A stretch of DNA of 9,758 nucleotides from Oxalobacter sp. (GTDB lineage: Bacteria > Pseudomonadota > Gammaproteobacteria > Burkholderiales > Burkholderiaceae_D), in the NCBI GenBank assembly GCA_012512465.1, contig JAAZED010000399.1, positions 1 to 9,758 on the forward strand, written 5' to 3'. Below are positions 7,089 to 9,758 of the stretch, piece by piece. A model generated the notes under the pieces. The model saw nothing but the letters and a program-made list of their open reading frames with translations. It was not told the DNA's origin and searched no databases. The first letter of the stretch is position 1; each line of letters begins with the position of its first letter. The position numbers were made by a program, and so were the translations under genes.

Positions 7089-7497
7089 TCTGATTGATTA
7101 TGGGGTTATCGGGGTGCTTTTTCTGCTTTCCCTGGTTGTGGTGGCGCTGGCTGTGGAACGTTACCTGTTTTATCGGCGGGTCGATCCTGTCGCCTATGCC
7201 TCGCGCAACCGGCTGGAACTGCAACTGGCAAAAAACATTCACTTTATCGGCACGGTTGCCAGCAATGCGCCTTATATCGGGCTTTTGGGAACGGTGCTGG
7301 GGATCATGCTCACTTTCTACAACATTGGGGCAACATCCAGTATCGAGACATCGATCATCATGCTGGGACTGGCGCTGGCTTTGAAGGCCACGGCAATCGG
7401 GCTGGTTGTCGCCATTGTTGCGGTTGTCCTGTATAACTTCCTTGCCAGAAAAGCGCGGAATATTCTGCTGGAATGGGATATCAGCCATGAGGGATAA
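7072..7497 (+). CDS. exbB: ExbB-type TonB-system energizer (short, MotA/TolQ/ExbB family)
   Basis: A 141-residue inner-membrane proton-channel subunit that, with ExbD, energises TonB. One helix is near the N-terminus (about 10-30), followed by a short cytoplasmic loop and the family core [14 protein letters not shown] (66-79) and [20 protein letters not shown] (100-119). The protein is much shorter than E. coli ExbB (about 240) and resembles the compact ExbB2 form known from Helicobacter and Campylobacter-type systems, lacking the extra N-terminal extension and most of the cytoplasmic domain. The ATG at 7072 overlaps the ATPase reading frame by 17 bp, indicating translational coupling. This copy probably serves the receptor of this operon. 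Confidence 0.9.
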   Translation: MEWLADLIDYGVIGVLFLLSLVVVALAVERYLFYRRVDPVAYASRNRLELQLAKNIHFIGTVASNAPYIGLLGTVLGIMLTFYNIGATSSIETSIIMLGLALALKATAIGLVVAIVAVVLYNFLARKARNILLEWDISHEG

Positions 7498-7858
7498 CTT
7501 TGCGGAAATCAATGTCGTCCCGCTGGTGGACGTCATGCTGGTACTGATCGTCATTGTGCTGGTAACAGCAAACTTCATGGTGAGGGGCGTGATTCATGTG
7601 AACCTGCCCACAGCCGAATCCGGACAAAACACGACCCAGGCCGCGCTCCATCTGGAAATGGCGAAAGACGGCTCGGTTTACCTGGATGAAAGAAAAATCG
7701 ATGAGGCACAGCTGGTGTCGCGCCTTTCGGGAGAAAGCCGGGATAAAAATATCCTGATCAGCGCGGACAGGGAGTTGCCTATCCAGCCCTTTGTCACGAT
7801 GGTGGATCTTCTCAAAAAACAGGGATTTAACCGGATCAGCGTCCAGACGGAAAAATGA
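7487..7858 (+). CDS. exbD: ExbD biopolymer-transport protein
   Basis: A 123-residue inner-membrane protein with a short cytoplasmic N-terminus, a single helix (about 11-32) and a periplasmic domain. The proton-carrying aspartate is Asp15 in the motif [12 protein letters not shown]. The periplasmic part ends with [20 protein letters not shown] (89-108) and a final strand ISVQ, as expected for the ExbD/TolR fold. I chose ATG 7487 because it gives the standard N-terminus ([15 protein letters not shown]) and length; upstream in-frame codons encode sequence unlike the family and lie inside exbB. It overlaps the exbB stop by 11 bp, and its stop overlaps the tonB start by ATGA. Confidence 0.93.
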   Translation: MRDNFAEINVVPLVDVMLVLIVIVLVTANFMVRGVIHVNLPTAESGQNTTQAALHLEMAKDGSVYLDERKIDEAQLVSRLSGESRDKNILISADRELPIQPFVTMVDLLKKQGFNRISVQTEK

Positions 7859-8607
7859 ACCGCTATCTCAAAGGCGCCATCGCGTCACTGACGGTGCATC
7901 TGGCGGTTATTGCGGCAGTTTTCGTGCTGATGGCCGATGGCTCGCCACCTTCCAGGGAGATGCTTGTGGTGGATTTCTCAACGGTTGCCTGGGGGCCACC
8001 CGATGCAGGGGGTGGCCCGGAAATCACGTCCGGCGATATGCCGGAAACCCAAGGGCTTGAAACCAGAAAGAATACCCGAAATAACAGCCGACGCCCCGAA
8101 GGAAAACCCCGGGCTGAATCCGGCGTGAAAACCGCATCAGCCCTATCCGCGCGCCCGTCTCCAGATAACACACCCGTCACATCGGCGGGCGAGGGAGAGA
8201 CAGAAAAAGCAGGGACACCGGCACAGGGGGCAGATGAGGGAAAAGACGGTAATGGCGGCAATCCCGAAACAGGAACGGGGCAGGGGAACCGTACTGGCGG
8301 CGGCTCCGGAGAGGGGGAAGGCCTGGCCCGGAGCTACGTCCGGCATAACTACAGTTATATCCTGCGGCATATCAGAAAACACTTGGCCTATCCCTCCCAG
8401 GCAAGGCGTGTCGGCATAACGGGAACCGTTACCTGCCAGTTTGTTATCAAAAAAGATGGCCATATTGACGCACTGCGGATCAAAACCAGCAGCGGCCATG
8501 AATTACTGGATGAGGCGGCGCTGAAAGCCATCCAGCGCGCCAGCCCTTTTCCTGCGCCCCCGGTGCCCGCACGGATAAGCATGCCTATTGTTTTTTCGCT
8601 GAGATAA
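7855..8607 (+). CDS. tonB: TonB energy-transducing protein with atypical Gly/Glu/Asn-rich linker
   Basis: A 250-residue protein that links ExbB/ExbD in the inner membrane to the receptor's TonB box. The single N-terminal helix (about 7-26) contains Ser11 and His15 spaced like the S-H pair needed for ExbD contact in E. coli TonB. The C-terminal domain (about 165-250) has YPSQARRVGITGTVTCQFVI (179-198) and DEAALKAIQRASPFPAPP (219-236), the usual TonB_C signature. The linker between (about 48-158) lacks the Pro-Glu and Pro-Lys repeats of classical TonB and is instead rich in Gly, Glu, Asn, Thr and Ser, so its extension across the periplasm relies on a disordered chain. It is the last gene of the tight cluster. 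A dedicated TonB suggests the receptor needs a specific partner rather than the housekeeping one. Confidence 0.92.
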   Translation: MNRYLKGAIASLTVHLAVIAAVFVLMADGSPPSREMLVVDFSTVAWGPPDAGGGPEITSGDMPETQGLETRKNTRNNSRRPEGKPRAESGVKTASALSARPSPDNTPVTSAGEGETEKAGTPAQGADEGKDGNGGNPETGTGQGNRTGGGSGEGEGLARSYVRHNYSYILRHIRKHLAYPSQARRVGITGTVTCQFVIKKDGHIDALRIKTSSGHELLDEAALKAIQRASPFPAPPVPARISMPIVFSLR

Positions 8608-8680
8608 AGGCGTTTTTTCAGGCTGGCACTTTTGCTTCTGATGGTTTAAGGTAACAGGATAAGTGTCTTGTCTCATCAGC

Positions 8681-8690
8681 AGGAAAGGGA
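8681..8690 (+). promoter_or_regulatory. Ribosome-binding site AGGAAAGGGA for the 206-residue exported protein
   Basis: The strong purine-rich site ends 6 bases before ATG 8697 and fixes that start. The gap from the tonB stop (89 bp) contains no clear promoter or terminator, so read-through from the operon is possible. Confidence 0.6.
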
Positions 8691-8696
8691 TCGGAA

Positions 8697-9317
8697 ATGG
8701 GAAAACATCTGGTATTTGTTCTCATGCTGGCGCTGGGTCTTCCGGCAATGGCCCAGGCGCCGTGCACGGAAGAAACACTGGACTTCAAGAAGGATCAGGC
8801 GCTCCGTCTCAGGATGCATGCCTTGCAGGGACAGGGAAAGCTGACAGAATACATGCAGCTCGGGTCGGAAGTCGGGCGGGATTTTTCCACCCTTTTTGCC
8901 GAATACCAGAAAGACAAGCCAAAAGGGCAGCCTTACCTTGACCGGATGTGCGCCATTATCGACCGGATTATTGTCATTGCGGATGACCTTCTGGCCGGTG
9001 GGGACGGGCTGGGCAGCAATACCCCCTGGATGAGCCACCGCCCGGAAACCCTCCTCAATGAGGTAAAGGTGTTTGCGGCATATTGTGAAACCTCCGGGGC
9101 CTGCGAGGCAGGCGAAGGCCAGGCTATCCGGGAAAGCCTGGCACGGCTGCCCGAGGTGCTGGTCGGCGGGACCGAGCCGACGAGACTGGTGGATGAGCAT
9201 TACGAACATATCCACGATTTCCTGGAAAAAGAGAAAGAGAAAAACCAGCCCGCGGTAACAGATCAACCTGCAGTAAGTGATCAGCCTGCGGCAGCGCAAG
9301 AAGCCCAGGGGCAATGA
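8697..9317 (+). CDS. Exported protein of unknown function with four cysteines and a QPAV repeat tail
   Basis: I do not recognise a family. This 206-residue protein begins with a signal peptide (MGKHLVFVLMLALGLPAMA, likely cleavage after residue 19 or 21), giving a periplasmic or secreted protein. The sequence before Cys23 is not a standard lipobox. The mature part is predicted mainly helical and charged and has four Cys (23, 85, 130, 136), enough for two disulfides. Residues about 176-182 are Glu/Lys-rich (EKEKEK). A degenerate repeat follows, with three copies of (N/D)QPAV/A at about 183-198, then a Gln/Ala tail. It lies 89 bp after tonB on the same strand with a good ribosome-binding site, so co-expression with the uptake genes is plausible but unproven. 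No metal-binding motif is evident. Confidence 0.75.
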   Translation: MGKHLVFVLMLALGLPAMAQAPCTEETLDFKKDQALRLRMHALQGQGKLTEYMQLGSEVGRDFSTLFAEYQKDKPKGQPYLDRMCAIIDRIIVIADDLLAGGDGLGSNTPWMSHRPETLLNEVKVFAAYCETSGACEAGEGQAIRESLARLPEVLVGGTEPTRLVDEHYEHIHDFLEKEKEKNQPAVTDQPAVSDQPAAAQEAQGQ

Positions 9318-9421
9318 TGAAGCCATTTCGGCGCCTGCCTGCATCTTTTATTACAATCCACCGTCCGCAAACTCGGCGCGCGGCTCGGCGGGTGGGATGC
9401 CCGGTTACCTCAGGGTGTTAA
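9314..9421 (+). CDS. Possible small basic peptide (35 residues), doubtful
   Basis: An ATG overlaps the stop of the preceding gene as ATGA, the same coupling seen across the operon, and opens a 35-codon frame ending at TAA 9419-9421. The peptide is Arg-rich with two cysteines near its C-terminus (starting MMKPFRRLPASF, ending CPVTSGC). Its stop overlaps the ribosome-binding site of the next gene, so it could act as a coupling or leader peptide. There is no independent Shine-Dalgarno sequence and no recognisable family, and the region could equally be an untranslated spacer. Confidence 0.25.
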   Translation: MMKPFRRLPASFITIHRPQTRRAARRVGCPVTSGC

Positions 9422-9425
9422 GGAG
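9420..9425 (+). promoter_or_regulatory. Ribosome-binding site AAGGAG for the 76-residue exported protein
   Basis: A consensus Shine-Dalgarno sequence lies 7 bases before ATG 9433. It settles the start of the small exported protein in favour of 9433 over the longer open frame that reaches back to 9277, whose extra residues have no signal-peptide character. Confidence 0.7.
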
Positions 9426-9432
9426 TAAAACC

Positions 9433-9663
9433 ATGCGCAGGATTTCTTCACTTTTCCGCTTCAGTCCTGTCAGGCTGATGGCATTTCTTTTGCTGGCTCT
9501 GCCGGTTTTTTCCTCTGCCGGGTCACAGCCGGACCCGGATCTGGAACAACGGATTCGCACGATCAAGGGCCTTCAGCTTCGCCTGGACAAGCTGTTACCC
9601 ATGGCCGGAAAAGAGATGACCGCCCATGAGGAAGAGGTAGAGCCGTTTAGTCGCGAATCCTAG
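9433..9663 (+). CDS. Small exported protein of unknown function (76 residues)
   Basis: No family is recognised. The first 29-30 residues form a signal peptide: a basic start (MRRISSLFRFSPVR), a hydrophobic core (LMAFLLLALPVF) and a cleavage site near SSAG. The mature peptide of about 46 residues is highly charged: an amphipathic helix DLEQRIRTIKGLQLRLDKLL (36-55), then an acidic stretch HEEEVE before the stop. It may be a periplasmic helical peptide, or a gene shortened by a recent stop; the C-terminus (FSRES) has no distinctive character. It follows the four-cysteine exported protein on the same strand with a strong ribosome-binding site, so the two may be expressed together. Confidence 0.6.
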   Translation: MRRISSLFRFSPVRLMAFLLLALPVFSSAGSQPDPDLEQRIRTIKGLQLRLDKLLPMAGKEMTAHEEEVEPFSRES

Positions 9664-9666
9664 ATG

Positions 9667-9691
9667 GTGTCGTCACGAGACTGACGCCCAC
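9667..9691. repeat. Weak inverted repeat after the last gene
   Basis: CGTCA (9671-9675) and TGACG (9682-9686) pair around CGAGAC, and GTG (9667-9669) can extend to CAC (9689-9691) across small internal loops. A run of A, not T, follows on the + strand, so a + strand intrinsic terminator is not supported. The rest of 9664-9758 shows nothing clear except a possible start of another gene (ATG at 9726 or 9729 after AAGGA), too short to judge. Confidence 0.25.
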
Positions 9692-9758
9692 AAAAAGATG
9701 CATCTGATATGAATGGCAGCAAGGAATGATGCCGCATTCTTCGCGTATCTGGTGGCAA

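Noticed and set aside
8597..8618. Possible terminator after tonB (CGCT, loop, GGCG, then six T)
   Set aside because: Only a 4-bp stem including a G-U pair; too weak to call, though some termination cannot be excluded.
8624..8637. Sigma-54-like motif TGGCAC followed by TTTTGCTT upstream of the 206-residue protein gene
   Set aside because: The GG and GC dinucleotides are separated by 7 bases instead of the required 10, so RpoN holoenzyme should not recognise it.
9726..9758. Possible start of a further gene (ATGATGCCGCATTC...) at the window edge
   Set aside because: Only 11 codons are visible and AAGGA is too close to the ATGs to support a call.

Overview
The window comes from a Gram-negative bacterium: it encodes an outer-membrane TonB-dependent receptor, a periplasmic binding protein with a signal peptide, and an ExbB/ExbD/TonB energizer. 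Moderately high GC, E. coli-like promoter elements and tightly overlapping genes suggest a member of the Pseudomonadota (beta- or gammaproteobacterium). I cannot assign a genus. All supported genes are on the + strand.

Layout. Bases 1-626 are the 3' end of a DHA2-type (EmrB/QacA-like) drug-efflux MFS transporter. Bases 627-879 are a non-coding regulatory region. It holds a promoter with a perfect TATAAT, an 8-bp dyad over its -35 box, a 16-bp perfect dyad made of two copies of the palindrome AATAGCGCTATT over the start point, and a leader of about 150 nt that can fold. Bases 880-8607 hold nine genes, nearly all overlapping: a DUF4213/DUF364 protein, a THEP1-like NTPase, a TonB-dependent receptor, a class III periplasmic binding protein, a FecCD/BtuC-type permease, an ABC ATPase, a short ExbB, ExbD and TonB. 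The only real gap in this run (4238-4321) carries a strong hairpin. Bases 8697-9663 encode two small exported proteins of unknown function, with a possible 35-residue basic peptide between them. The last 95 bases contain no clear gene.

How it works together. The nine genes read as one self-contained uptake system. The receptor takes a scarce metal or metal complex across the outer membrane, powered by a TonB-ExbB-ExbD complex encoded in the same transcript. The binding protein hands it to the BtuCD-like ABC importer, and the two cytoplasmic proteins encoded first (a putative heavy-metal-chelation protein and a small NTPase) probably handle the imported cargo. The substrate cannot be read from the sequence. 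The DUF364 partner and the MolA/FecB-like binding protein point to a transition metal, oxyanion or metallophore rather than a sugar or peptide. Complete wiring from outer membrane to cytoplasm plus the unexplained DUF364/NTPase pair is the most interesting feature, followed by the elaborate double-dyad promoter.
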